A stretch of 64,000 nucleotides of DNA. It comes from Streptomyces sp. NBC_01264. Its GTDB lineage: Bacteria > Actinomycetota > Actinomycetes > Streptomycetales > Streptomycetaceae. Numbering within the stretch: the stretch's first letter is position 1; the number at the start of each line of letters is the position of its first letter. Of this stretch, positions 46,235-54,697 are shown piece after piece. A model generated the notes under the pieces. It worked only from the letters and a program-made list of their open reading frames with translations, was not told where the DNA came from and ran no database searches. The stretch lies in NCBI RefSeq assembly GCF_026340675.1, contig NZ_JAPEOX010000002.1:62001-126000 (forward strand), given 5' to 3'. Both the position numbers and the translations under genes were made by a program.

Positions 46235-46738
46235 TCAGTGGAGAGCGGTGAGCTCGGCGCTGATGTGGTGGGCCCAGCTCTGGATCCGCTCGGGATTACG
46301 GAAGTCGCCGCCCTTGCCGGATCGGACCAGCGCTCTGGCGAGCAGACCCGAAGTGTGCGCCGTGATGCTGCCGCCGAAAGTGACGTGTTCGCGTGCCCCC
46401 AGGCGCTCCATCTGCTGCGCGACCGCCCGTACCGGCGGGATGTCGTGCCGCTCGGCGGAACTGTCCACCGGGCCGCTGCTGAACAGCCAGACCGGCCGGT
46501 GCTTCAGATAGTGGGCATTGCGTTCGGCGCAGCGCTTGGCCTTGCGGCTCCAGTGCCCTGCGTACAGGGCTCCGCCGAGCACCACGGCGTCGTAGCCACG
46601 CACGTCGTCCACGTCGTCGGCAGGGAGCACGACGGCGTCGAGGCCGTCCTCGCGCAGCGACACACCGATCTGCTCGGCGATTCCCGCAGTCGCTCCGTGC
46701 TTGGTGCCGTAGGCGACCAGTACCCGCTTCGAGGTCAT
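46235..46738 (-). CDS. Flavodoxin-domain protein
   Basis: A 167-aa flavodoxin-like protein: RVLVAYGTKHGATAGIAEQI (FMN phosphate loop T-x-H-G-x-T), YDAVVLGGALYAGHW, and WLFSSGPV. The closest type is the HemG-like/short-chain flavodoxin fold. It probably carries electrons or binds FMN; the partner is unknown. Its ATG overlaps the PEP synthase stop (ATGA), so the two proteins are made together. Confidence 0.9.
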   Translation of the reverse strand: MTSKRVLVAYGTKHGATAGIAEQIGVSLREDGLDAVVLPADDVDDVRGYDAVVLGGALYAGHWSRKAKRCAERNAHYLKHRPVWLFSSGPVDSSAERHDIPPVRAVAQQMERLGAREHVTFGGSITAHTSGLLARALVRSGKGGDFRNPERIQSWAHHISAELTALH

Positions 46739-49194
46739 GACGATTCTCCGTCCCCGTCGTTCCCGTCGTTCTCGGCGCGCTTCACCGGGAACCCGGCCCG
46801 GACCGTTTGGTCCGCGCCGTAACGCTTGAGTTCGCCGGCGGCCACGTGCTGTTTCACCGCGGCGAAGCTGTCAGGGGCCACGGAGATCGAGTCGATGCCG
46901 GTCTTCACCAGGAACTCGGTGAAGGCGGGGTCGTCGCTGGGGCGTTGGCCGCACAGGCCGACCGTGGAGCCCACGGACTGGGCCCGCGTCACCAGGATCT
47001 CGATACTGCGGGTGACGGCAGGGTTGGTCTCGTCGAAGACGTGGGCGAGGGCTTCGGAGTCTCGGTCGACTCCCAACGTGAGCTGGGTGAGATCGTTGCT
47101 GCCGATCGAGAAGCCGTCGAAGCGTTGGGCGAAGTCCTGGGCCAGGATGACGTTCGCGGGGATCTCCGCCATGACGTACACCTTCAGCCCGTTCTCACCC
47201 CGGCGCAGGCCCTGCTCGTCCATGGCCTCCAGGACCTTGTCGGCCTCTTCGAGGGTGCGGCAGAACGGGATCATGACGATCACGTTGGTCAGGCCCATCT
47301 CGTCGCGGACCCGGCGCAGGGCGCGGCATTCGAGGGCGAATCCCTCCCGGTATCCGTCGCTGTAGTAGCGGCTCGCACCGCGCCAGCCGATCATCGGATT
47401 GGCTTCGACCGGTTCGAAGGGCCGGCCGCCCAGCAGGCGCGCGTACTCGTTGGTCTTGAAGTCGCTGGTGCGGACGACGACGGGCGCGGGCCAGCGGGAG
47501 GCGGCGATGCGGGCGATTCCGTAGGCCAGGCGCTCGACGAAGTATTCGCCGCGGTCCAGGTAGCCCTCGGTGAGCTGGTCGATGACGCAGCGGTCGTGGT
47601 CGTCCAGTCGTTCGGGGTGCAGGAGGGCCATGGGATGGACCTTGACCTGGTGCGCGACGATGAACTCCAGTCGGGCGAGGCCCACGCCGTCGGCCGGCAG
47701 CCTCCACCAGCGGAAGGCCGCGGACGGGTCGGCGAGGTTCAGCATGACCCGGGTCCGCGTGGCCGGCAGACCGGCGAGGTCGGTCTCGGTCTCTTCGTAG
47801 GCGAGCAGGCCCGGATAGACCCGACCGCGGCCTCCTTCGGCACAGGAGATGGTGACTTCCTGGCCGTCGCGGAGCACCTCGGTGGCCCGGCCTGTTCCGA
47901 CGACGGCGGGAACGCCGAGTTCGCGACTGACGATGGCTGCGTGCGAGGTGCGGCCACCGTGGTCGGTGACGATCGCAGAGGCCCGCTTCATGATCGGTTC
48001 CCAGTCCGGGTCCGTGATGCCGGTGACGAGCACGCCACCGGCGGGGAAGCGGTCCAGGTCGACGGGCGAATCCAGGGCGACGACCGGGCCGCGGCCGATG
48101 GCCTCACCCACCGCGATCCCCTCGATCAAGGCCTCACCCGGTGTTGCGGTCAGGCGACAGCGGCGCAGGGTCGAGGCGCGGCGCCGCGACTGCACGGTCT
48201 CGGGCCGGGCCTGGACGATCCACAGCTCTCCTGTCAGACCGTCCTTGGCCCATTCCAGGTCCATGGGGCAGCCGTAGTGTTCCTCGACGGTCTGGGCCCA
48301 GCCGGCCAGGAACCGGACTTCCGCGTCGGTCAGGACGCGCTGTGAGCGCTCGTCGCCGGTCGTATCCACCGTCCGGGTCAGACCGTGCTCTGCGTAGACG
48401 GCCTTCTGCCGCTTCGCGCCGATCCGTACGTCGATCACCGGGTCCAGCGACGGGTCCTTCAAGCTCGGCTTGAACACTGTGTACTCGTCGGGGTCGACCT
48501 GTCCGCTGACAACCGTCTCGCCCAGTCCCCAGGCCGCGCTGACCACGATGACCTCGGGGAATCCGCTCTCCGGGTCGAGGGTGAACATCACGCCCGCACC
48601 TGCCAGGTCCGACCGGACCATCACCTGGATACCGGCGGAGAGGGCCACCGAGAGATGGTCGAATCCCATCCGCTCCCGGTAGTCGATGGCCCGGTCGGTG
48701 AAGAGCGAGGCGTAGCAGCGATGGACCGACTCCAGCAGTTGGGCGGGCCCTCGGACGTTCAGGTAGGTCTCCTGCTGCCCTGCGAAGCTCGCCTCCGGAA
48801 GATCCTCGGCGGTGGCGCTGCTGCGTACGGCGACCTCCGGTTCCTCACGGCCTCCATCGCGCCCCAGCTGTTCGTACGCCGAGACGATCTCCGTACGCAG
48901 CACGTCCGGGAGCGGCTCGGCCAGGATCATCGACCGAATGGCCGCCCCCGCCTCATCCAGTGCCGCCCCTTCGTGGAGACGCCCGATCTGCTCCTCGATG
49001 CGGTCGCGCAACCCGTGGCCGCCCAGCAGCTCTCGGTACGCGTCCGCCGTCGTGGCGAACCCGGGAGGTACCCGCACACCTGCGGAGGCCAGGTGCACGG
49101 TCATCTCTCCCAGGGAGGCGTTCTTCCCTCCCACACGGCCGAGGTCCTGCCGGTCGAGTTCTGCGAACGGTATGACGCGTCGGGTGGTTGCCAT
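46735..49194 (-). CDS. ppsA: Phosphoenolpyruvate synthase (PpsA-like)
   Basis: An 819-aa enzyme interconverting pyruvate + ATP and phosphoenolpyruvate + AMP + phosphate. The ATP-grasp domain is at residues about 20-335 (VGGKNASLGEM, VAVRSSATAEDLPEASFAGQ). The swivelling domain carries the phosphohistidine H418 in DHGGRTSHAAIVSRELG. The PEP-binding TIM barrel is at about 480-790 (GVGLARLEFI, SIGSNDLTQLTLGVDRDS, GLCGQRPSD with the catalytic Cys). Length fits PEP synthase and not PPDK. The start at 49194 follows GGAGG. First gene of the operon through DUF1876. Confidence 0.93.
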   Translation of the reverse strand: MATTRRVIPFAELDRQDLGRVGGKNASLGEMTVHLASAGVRVPPGFATTADAYRELLGGHGLRDRIEEQIGRLHEGAALDEAGAAIRSMILAEPLPDVLRTEIVSAYEQLGRDGGREEPEVAVRSSATAEDLPEASFAGQQETYLNVRGPAQLLESVHRCYASLFTDRAIDYRERMGFDHLSVALSAGIQVMVRSDLAGAGVMFTLDPESGFPEVIVVSAAWGLGETVVSGQVDPDEYTVFKPSLKDPSLDPVIDVRIGAKRQKAVYAEHGLTRTVDTTGDERSQRVLTDAEVRFLAGWAQTVEEHYGCPMDLEWAKDGLTGELWIVQARPETVQSRRRASTLRRCRLTATPGEALIEGIAVGEAIGRGPVVALDSPVDLDRFPAGGVLVTGITDPDWEPIMKRASAIVTDHGGRTSHAAIVSRELGVPAVVGTGRATEVLRDGQEVTISCAEGGRGRVYPGLLAYEETETDLAGLPATRTRVMLNLADPSAAFRWWRLPADGVGLARLEFIVAHQVKVHPMALLHPERLDDHDRCVIDQLTEGYLDRGEYFVERLAYGIARIAASRWPAPVVVRTSDFKTNEYARLLGGRPFEPVEANPMIGWRGASRYYSDGYREGFALECRALRRVRDEMGLTNVIVMIPFCRTLEEADKVLEAMDEQGLRRGENGLKVYVMAEIPANVILAQDFAQRFDGFSIGSNDLTQLTLGVDRDSEALAHVFDETNPAVTRSIEILVTRAQSVGSTVGLCGQRPSDDPAFTEFLVKTGIDSISVAPDSFAAVKQHVAAGELKRYGADQTVRAGFPVKRAENDGNDGDGESS

Positions 49195-49525
49195 GACGTC
49201 CTCCGTCGTACGTGTGGGGCTCAGTAGGGCATCGGGCGGCCGGACGGGGTGCGCAGGTCCATCGGCGCAGGCGTGCGGGGCTGCCTCGGTCGGGTCTGGA
49301 TCCGAATGCGCTGCATCGTCCTCACCTCTTCCGGAACGGAGCCCTCGGCGGCGTCCGGATTCCACGATCGCTCTGATGAGTCACCTCTCCGACCGGTGGA
49401 TCCAGGCGGGCGGAGCTACCTTCCAGGGGAGTCCATCGGACCGGGCCGCGGACAGGGCCGCGTGGGTCAAACGAGGGACCAAAGGGCCCATGCTGCGGCA
49501 GCCGGGCGCGGTCAGGCTGGGGGGT
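49195..49525. other. Divergent intergenic region, ppsA/pncB
   Basis: No gene. It contains the operator at 49476 and a GGGCC-GCGT-GGGTC half-match at 49455-49468, which starts 21 bp before it. Confidence 0.5.
49476..49489. promoter_or_regulatory. Island operator GGACC-AAAG-GGCCC
   Basis: It ends 37 bp before the nicotinate phosphoribosyltransferase start and about 280 bp from ppsA. It is the copy with the most DosR-like half, GAGGGACC. Confidence 0.5.
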
Positions 49526-50887
49526 ATGTCCAGCGCGACAACCACCGACCTGTACGAGGTGACGATGGCGATGTCATACCTGCGTGAGGGTATGCGCGCC
49601 CCGGCCACCTTCAGCCTGTTCGTCCGGGATCTACCGCCAGGTCGTGGGTTCCTCGTCGCTGCGGGCCTCGAGCCGGCCCTGGACTACCTCTCCCGGTTCC
49701 GGATCACATCAGCTGACGTGCATGACTTCGCCCGCGCCCTGCACAGACGGCCGGAGGAACTGGCCCCTCTGCTGGACCTCCGCTTCGACGGCGAGGTCCG
49801 GGCAATCCCCGAGGGCCGGCTCGTATTCGCCGGTGAGCCCCTGCTGGAGGTCACCGCACCGCTGCCGCAGGCCCAGCTCGTCGAGACGTACTTGCTCACG
49901 CAGGTGTGCCACCAGACCGCGGTCGCGTCGAAGGCGGCCCGCTGCGTGATCGCCGCCCAGGGGCGGCCCCTCGTGGACTTCTCGTTGCGCCGCACGCACG
50001 GCCCCCAAGCCGGGTTCCAAGCCGCCCGGCTCGGGACTCTGGTGGGGTTCTCCGGGACCAGCAACGTCGCCGCCGCCACCCAGCTCGGCATCCCCGCGTC
50101 CGGCACCATGGCGCACTCCTACATCGAGGCCTTCGCTTGTGAGGAGGACGCCTTCCGCGCGTTCGCCCGCGCCCATCCGGGTCCTCTCACCTTCCTCGTT
50201 GACACGTACGACACGGAGGGTGGCGTCAGAGCTGCCGCTCGTGTCCTGACCGACCTGCGCCGTGGCCCGGGCTGCGCGATCCGCCTCGACAGCGGCGACC
50301 TTGACGCGCTCGCCCACCGGTCGCGGGCCCTGCTCGACGAGGCTGGACTGGAGGACGTGCGGATCATCGCGAGCGGCGGCCTCGACGAATACGCCATCGA
50401 CGCGCTCGTACGCGGTGGAGCGCCGATCGACGTCTTCGCGGTCGGCACCCGCGTGGGCGTCGCCACCGACGCCCCGTACCTGGACGCGGCGTACAAGTTG
50501 GTCGAGTACGACGGTAGGCCGGTGATGAAGCTGTCCTCCGCGAAGGTCACCGCGCCGGCCCCCAAGCAGGTATTCCGCCGGGCTGGTTGCACGGATGTAC
50601 TCGGCCTGCGCGGCGAAGTGCCCCCAAGCGGCGCGACGCCCTTGCTGCGTACGGTGATGAGGGGTGGCTGTCGTAAGGGCCCGCCCGACTCGCTCACCGC
50701 CGCCCGAGCCCGCTTCGAGGCGGATCTGGCTGAGATGCCGCCAGCGGCGCACCGCATTCAGCGCCCCGAGGCACCGGTCCCTACCACTTCCCCGCAGCTG
50801 AAATCCTTGACCGTCGGCGTACGACGACGTCTCGAAGCAGCAATCGTTACGGGTCCCGGTACAGGCGCTCGAGATCGACGAGCATGA
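49526..50887 (+). CDS. pncB: Nicotinate phosphoribosyltransferase (PncB2-like)
   Basis: A 453-aa NAD-salvage enzyme converting nicotinate and PRPP to nicotinate mononucleotide. Landmarks are TTDLYEVTMAMSYLREGM, VDFSLRRTHG (conserved R-R-x-H), GFSGTSNVAAATQLGIPASG, TMAHSYIEAF, FLVDTYDTEGGVR, IRLDSGDLDAL and GTRVGVATDAPYLDAAYKLV. A PncB2 is part of the mycobacterial DosR regulon (Rv0573c), which fits its place here. Frames open far upstream, but ATG 49526 starts the conserved protein. The 3' end overlaps the convergent ATPase gene by 41 bp. Confidence 0.92.
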   Translation: MSSATTTDLYEVTMAMSYLREGMRAPATFSLFVRDLPPGRGFLVAAGLEPALDYLSRFRITSADVHDFARALHRRPEELAPLLDLRFDGEVRAIPEGRLVFAGEPLLEVTAPLPQAQLVETYLLTQVCHQTAVASKAARCVIAAQGRPLVDFSLRRTHGPQAGFQAARLGTLVGFSGTSNVAAATQLGIPASGTMAHSYIEAFACEEDAFRAFARAHPGPLTFLVDTYDTEGGVRAAARVLTDLRRGPGCAIRLDSGDLDALAHRSRALLDEAGLEDVRIIASGGLDEYAIDALVRGGAPIDVFAVGTRVGVATDAPYLDAAYKLVEYDGRPVMKLSSAKVTAPAPKQVFRRAGCTDVLGLRGEVPPSGATPLLRTVMRGGCRKGPPDSLTAARARFEADLAEMPPAAHRIQRPEAPVPTTSPQLKSLTVGVRRRLEAAIVTGPGTGARDRRA

Positions 50888-52358
50888 CTTCGTCCCGCGC
50901 TTGCGCCGCGTACAGCTCGGGGCTGAATCCCGAAGCACCATAGAGGGCCAGGCGAACCCTGCCGACGTCTTCCTCCTGGGCTGCGAGTGCCTCCAGGATG
51001 CTGTGCAGCTGTTGCAGATGGCGGACGTCCATACCGGTTTGCCATCGCGCGAGTCCCACCGACAGGAGGGCGCCGCTCTTGTGCGCGTCCCTTTTGCGGA
51101 CCACGACCTCGGCCTCGAGCCCTGTCGGCGAAGAAGGATCGCCGAGCGAACCGTACGACGCGGTGAGCTGGTCGGCGCCGAAAGAACCCGGCGGGGCGAA
51201 GTGGACCACCCAGTCTCTGCATGTCTGGGCGAACTGGGGGCCGACGACGTGGGAGTTGAAAGCGTTTCGCGCCTCGCTCCACACTGCTTCGGCGGCGCCC
51301 CGTTCCAGTGCGGTCCTGCGCGGACGGGCCACGACGTGGTCGAATGCCAGGAGTTGGTCGGTGGGCCGGTGGTGTACGAGAGCCGGTCGCAGTCCGTCGT
51401 GCTCCCGCAGGAGCAGGCCGTGCTCCCGCAGGACGGAGAGGGCACGAGTGGCATCGGAGAGCTGTTGCCCGAGGAAGGCGGCGATCTCCCCCTGGGTCGT
51501 GCAGCCCGCGGCCAGGGCGGCGAGCACGGAGTGGCACGCCCCGGGATTCTGGTGCCCGGTCTCCTCATCGACCAGGTGCCGTGCTTCACGGAACAGCGGC
51601 GTGCGTGGATTCAGGACGGTACGGCAGACCCAGGCGTCGAAGTCGTTCCGATCGGCGGGAACGTCACCGCCCACGTAGTCGTGCCGGTAGGCCGGAGTTC
51701 CGCCGACCACGGCGTACACGAGAAAGGCGAGCTCCAGGTCGTCAAAGCCCCACAATTGCGCTGCCTTGCGAAAGTCCAAGGGTGGGATGTCGAGTTTCAG
51801 ACCCGATACGGCGTCCAACGGAGACGAAGGCGCGAACAGCCGGTTCATGACCGGCGCGGTCGCACCTCCCAGAATCAGGCGCGCGCGGTTCTCCTTCGGC
51901 GAGTGCTCAGAGCGGCGAAGGACGCCATGGACGATCGATGTCAGAGCCGGGCTCGCCGCGACGAGGTCCGGAAACGAGTCGATGATGACGGGCAGTGGCC
52001 TGGAGTCACCCAGCGCGAGCAGGTCGTCGACGGCTTCCTTCCAATCGCGCCAGTGCCTGGGCGGTGCGACCTGCCGGTATCGCGCGTACTCCTCGCCCAA
52101 TCTGCGCAAGGACTCGGCTTCGGTGGCCTCCTGACCGCAGAAGTAGAACCCGCCGGTGGCCTGCGCCACCGATTCCAGCAGGAGCGTCTTGCCCTGTCGC
52201 GGCCGACCCACGACAGCCCCCAACCTCGTCCCCGCATGCGGATCGCTCGCGAAGGCGATCAAAGTCGCCCATTCGTCCTCCCGGCCGAAAAGTCGGTCAG
52301 GCTTGGCAGAGAGGAAAGAACCCGTCATCGGGGTTTGCTGTCCGTGTACGGCGTTCAC
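50847..52358 (-). CDS. AAA-family ATPase (DUF234/archaeal-ATPase-like)
   Basis: A 503-aa STAND-like ATP-binding protein. It has FGREDEWATLIAF, a Walker A VVGRPRQGKTLLL, a Walker B-like PVIIDSFPDL, a winged-helix region (QGEIAAFLGQQLSDATRALSVLREHGL), and a C-terminal restriction-fold-like segment (AEVVVRKRDAHKSG, E-x-K) typical of DUF234-bearing ATPases. Function in bacteria is unclear; archaeal relatives are linked to mobile DNA. The start is GTG 52358, with CCGGAGG eight bases upstream. Its 3' end overlaps pncB by 41 bp on the opposite strand. Confidence 0.78.
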   Translation of the reverse strand: MNAVHGQQTPMTGSFLSAKPDRLFGREDEWATLIAFASDPHAGTRLGAVVGRPRQGKTLLLESVAQATGGFYFCGQEATEAESLRRLGEEYARYRQVAPPRHWRDWKEAVDDLLALGDSRPLPVIIDSFPDLVAASPALTSIVHGVLRRSEHSPKENRARLILGGATAPVMNRLFAPSSPLDAVSGLKLDIPPLDFRKAAQLWGFDDLELAFLVYAVVGGTPAYRHDYVGGDVPADRNDFDAWVCRTVLNPRTPLFREARHLVDEETGHQNPGACHSVLAALAAGCTTQGEIAAFLGQQLSDATRALSVLREHGLLLREHDGLRPALVHHRPTDQLLAFDHVVARPRRTALERGAAEAVWSEARNAFNSHVVGPQFAQTCRDWVVHFAPPGSFGADQLTASYGSLGDPSSPTGLEAEVVVRKRDAHKSGALLSVGLARWQTGMDVRHLQQLHSILEALAAQEEDVGRVRLALYGASGFSPELYAAQARDEVMLVDLERLYRDP

Positions 52359-52516
52359 ACCATGCACCTCCGGAAGCAGCTGAGGGCTGACTCCATTCTC
52401 GGGCTCCGGGCCCTCCAGCGCGCGCCGCACGGGCCCCGGCCGTACCGGCGAACCTCATCGGAAGCCGCGCCACGCCACGCCCGCCGCCAGTCGGAACCAT
52501 CGCTTCGCGGCCACGG

Positions 52517-52747
52517 TCACGATCCGTTTGCCGGCCAGGCATATCCCAACGCACCGTCATGGCGAGGCAGGCCGTCGACCAGGTCCCGGTACTCCCGTTC
52601 GGCGTCGAAGGGCCGCTGCCTCCCCCCATCCGATGCCCAGGTGTCCAGGCAGCCGTCGAATGCCGTCTTCCAGGCGGCTGCGTGAAGTGCCGCCGAGTCG
52701 AGCAGCACCCCGTCGGTGTCGAAGATGACCGTGCGGAGTGTGCTCAC
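52517..52747 (-). pseudogene. N-terminal fragment of a HAD (beta-phosphoglucomutase-like) hydrolase
   Basis: A GTG start at 52747 (GTGA overlap with the upstream gene) opens TVIFDTDGVLLDSAALHAAA, the HAD catalytic DxD motif and cap start, followed by RPFDAEREYRDLVDG. Similarity ends about residue 65 and the frame stops at residue 76. A full enzyme needs about 230 residues. The remaining domain is not found in other frames, so this is a deletion remnant. Confidence 0.7.
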
Positions 52748-53424
52748 CAGTGCACCACACGGCGTCCGGTGATCCGGATCGGTGTGACCTTCATCCAGTG
52801 GGACCGCTTGCCTCCGGCCCAGGGCATCGAGCGCGCAACGGCATCGAGCCGCTGCTTGCCCGCCGCATCCGTGACGCCTTCGGCCTCGCCCACGGCCATG
52901 ACGCTCCAGCCTTGTTTCATGGCGTCGTCGATGTGGTCGACCTCGAAGGCCACCTCCGTCCCCGCGGCCCGCGCGAGAACCGCCTCTTCAGACGTGCGGA
53001 ACGCGATCTCGCTACCGGCCATGACGTAGTTGACCGGGAAGATCGCAGGTCCCTCGGGAGTGAAGACCGCGACTCTGCCGACGCCGTGGGTGGACAGCAG
53101 GCGTCGGCACTCGTCGTCGGTGAGCGCCATCAGTTCCGCGTTCCGAAGAGCTGTGCCCCGACCGGGCGGATACTCGGTGGTCGCGCCGGTCAGTTCCGCC
53201 ACGGTCGTTCCCAGCGCGTCGGCGATGCGGGCGAGGGAGCCGATGGCGGGTGCCGCGGCGTGTTCTTCCAGGTAGGCGACGTACGTGGCATCCGCCCCGC
53301 AACGCTTGCCCACCTGTTCCCTGGTGAGGCCGAGTTCCTGACGGCGCGCGGCGATCCGGCGCCCCAGGTCGGTACGACCGGCGGGCACCTCGGTGGAGGC
53401 GGGTCCGGACTTGTTCCTGCTCAT
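52744..53424 (-). CDS. XRE-type HTH fused to a flavin split-barrel domain
   Basis: A 226-aa protein. Residues about 17-75 form a Cro/C1 helix-turn-helix (LGRRIAARRQELGLTREQVG, DATYVAYLEEHAAAPAIGSL, ADALGTTVAEL). Residues about 95-222 are a PNPOx-like split barrel (CRRLLSTHGVGRVAVFTPEG, PAIFPVNYVMAGSEIAFRTS, VAFEVDHIDDAMKQGWSVMA). It may be a redox- or flavin-responsive regulator. It starts five bases after the alcohol dehydrogenase stop. ATG 53424 is chosen; GTG nine bases upstream is an alternative. Confidence 0.87.
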   Translation of the reverse strand: MSRNKSGPASTEVPAGRTDLGRRIAARRQELGLTREQVGKRCGADATYVAYLEEHAAAPAIGSLARIADALGTTVAELTGATTEYPPGRGTALRNAELMALTDDECRRLLSTHGVGRVAVFTPEGPAIFPVNYVMAGSEIAFRTSEEAVLARAAGTEVAFEVDHIDDAMKQGWSVMAVGEAEGVTDAAGKQRLDAVARSMPWAGGKRSHWMKVTPIRITGRRVVHW

Positions 53425-53429
53425 GACCT

Positions 53430-54518
53430 TCACGTCCTCTCGGCTTCGCGTTGGGTCGCCTCGGCGACCACGTCGTGCCGGGGGCCACCCAGCACCACCT
53501 TCAGTGCACCGGTGTCGCCGGCGCGGGCGAACACGTCGTACGCCTCTTCCATCTGTCCCAGCTCGAAGCGGTGGGTGACCAGCGCGCTCCCCGGCAGGCG
53601 GCCGGCCGCCATCATCCGGAGCAGCATCGGCGTGGAGTAGGTGTCCACCAGCCCCGTGGTGATGGTGATGTCCTTGATCCACAGGTCTTCGAGGTGCAGG
53701 GTGGCGGGCTTGCCGTGCACGCCGATGTTGGCTACCCGGCCGCCGGGGCGCACCATGCGCGTGCACATCTCGAAGGCTTCCGGAACGCCGACGGCCTCGA
53801 TGACCACGTCGGCGCCGAGCCCGTCGGTGAGGTCGGCGACCAGCTGTTCCGGTTCCTCGGTAGCGCTGGCGGTTGCGTCCGCGCCGAGTGCACGGGCCGC
53901 CGCCAGCCTCGAGTCCGCGAGGTCTACGGCGACGATCCGCCCGGGACTGTACAGACCGGCGGTGGCGATCGCCGCGAGGCCGATCGGGCCCGCTCCGACC
54001 ACCACGACCGTGTCGCCCGGCTGCACGTTCCCATTGAGCACGCCGACCTCGTACGAGGTGGGGAAGATGTCCGCCAGCAGCACCGCGTCGTGGCTGTCCA
54101 CGGCGCTCGGAAGCGGGTGCACGGAGAGATCGGCGAAGGGGACACGGACGTACTCGGCCTGGGTGCCGTCGATGGTGTGGCCGAGCACCCAGCCGCCGCC
54201 TCCGCGGCACTGTCCGTAGTGGCCTTCGCGGCAGAAGCGGCACCGGCCGCACGAGGAGATGCAGGAGATGAGGACCCGGTCCCCGGGTCGGACGGTGCGG
54301 ACGTCGCCGCCGGTCTCCACCACGGTCCCGACGGCCTCATGGCCCAGTACGCGGCCGGGCGTCACCTCGGGCACGTCGCCCTTGATGATGTGCAGGTCGG
54401 TGCCGCAGATGGTCACCGCGTCTACGCGGACGATCGCGTCGGCGGCGTCCTTGATGCTCGGATCGGGTACGTCCTGCCAGGCGGTCTGCCCCGGTCCGTG
54501 GAAGACGAGTGCCTTCAT
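53430..54518 (-). CDS. Zinc-dependent alcohol dehydrogenase (MDR family)
   Basis: A 362-aa medium-chain dehydrogenase. The catalytic zinc site is Cys38 in TICGTDLHI and the GHE motif VLGHEAVG. The structural zinc Cys cluster is CGRCRFCREGHYGQC. The NAD(P) Rossmann motif is VVVVGAGPIGLAAI, with the Asp of AVDLADSRLAAA favouring NAD. The substrate cannot be read; alcohol/aldehyde or threonine-type enzymes are possible. The start follows AAGAAGG. First gene of a minus-strand operon with the XRE-flavin protein. Operators lie in the divergent region upstream. Confidence 0.92.
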   Translation of the reverse strand: MKALVFHGPGQTAWQDVPDPSIKDAADAIVRVDAVTICGTDLHIIKGDVPEVTPGRVLGHEAVGTVVETGGDVRTVRPGDRVLISCISSCGRCRFCREGHYGQCRGGGGWVLGHTIDGTQAEYVRVPFADLSVHPLPSAVDSHDAVLLADIFPTSYEVGVLNGNVQPGDTVVVVGAGPIGLAAIATAGLYSPGRIVAVDLADSRLAAARALGADATASATEEPEQLVADLTDGLGADVVIEAVGVPEAFEMCTRMVRPGGRVANIGVHGKPATLHLEDLWIKDITITTGLVDTYSTPMLLRMMAAGRLPGSALVTHRFELGQMEEAYDVFARAGDTGALKVVLGGPRHDVVAEATQREAERT

Positions 54519-54594
54519 GGCTTCGCCCTTCTTCCTGCTCTCTCTTCGAGTAGGGGACAGTGCCAGGTTGGCCCGATCTCCGTTTCGGGCGCAT

Positions 54595-54629
54595 GGGCCG
54601 GTCGGTCCCGTCCTGGACCCTGTCGGCCC
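54595..54629. promoter_or_regulatory. Pair of island operators in a divergent promoter region
   Basis: GGGCC-GGTC-GGTCC at 54595-54608 and a five-base-spacer variant GGACC-CTGTC-GGCCC at 54615-54629. Starts are 20 bp apart. They lie between the alcohol dehydrogenase and beta-CASP hydrolase genes. Confidence 0.55.
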
Positions 54630-54697
54630 CCTCGCCGCCCCCTGCGGCGAATGCGATGGTGAAGACCGGTACCCGCCTCGAAAGGAGGGCTGCCGCC

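Noticed and set aside
46807..48345. 512-codon open frame opposite PEP synthase
   Set aside because: It mirrors ppsA, has low-complexity Gly/Asp/Arg composition and no recognisable domain. It is an antisense shadow caused by GC-rich codons.
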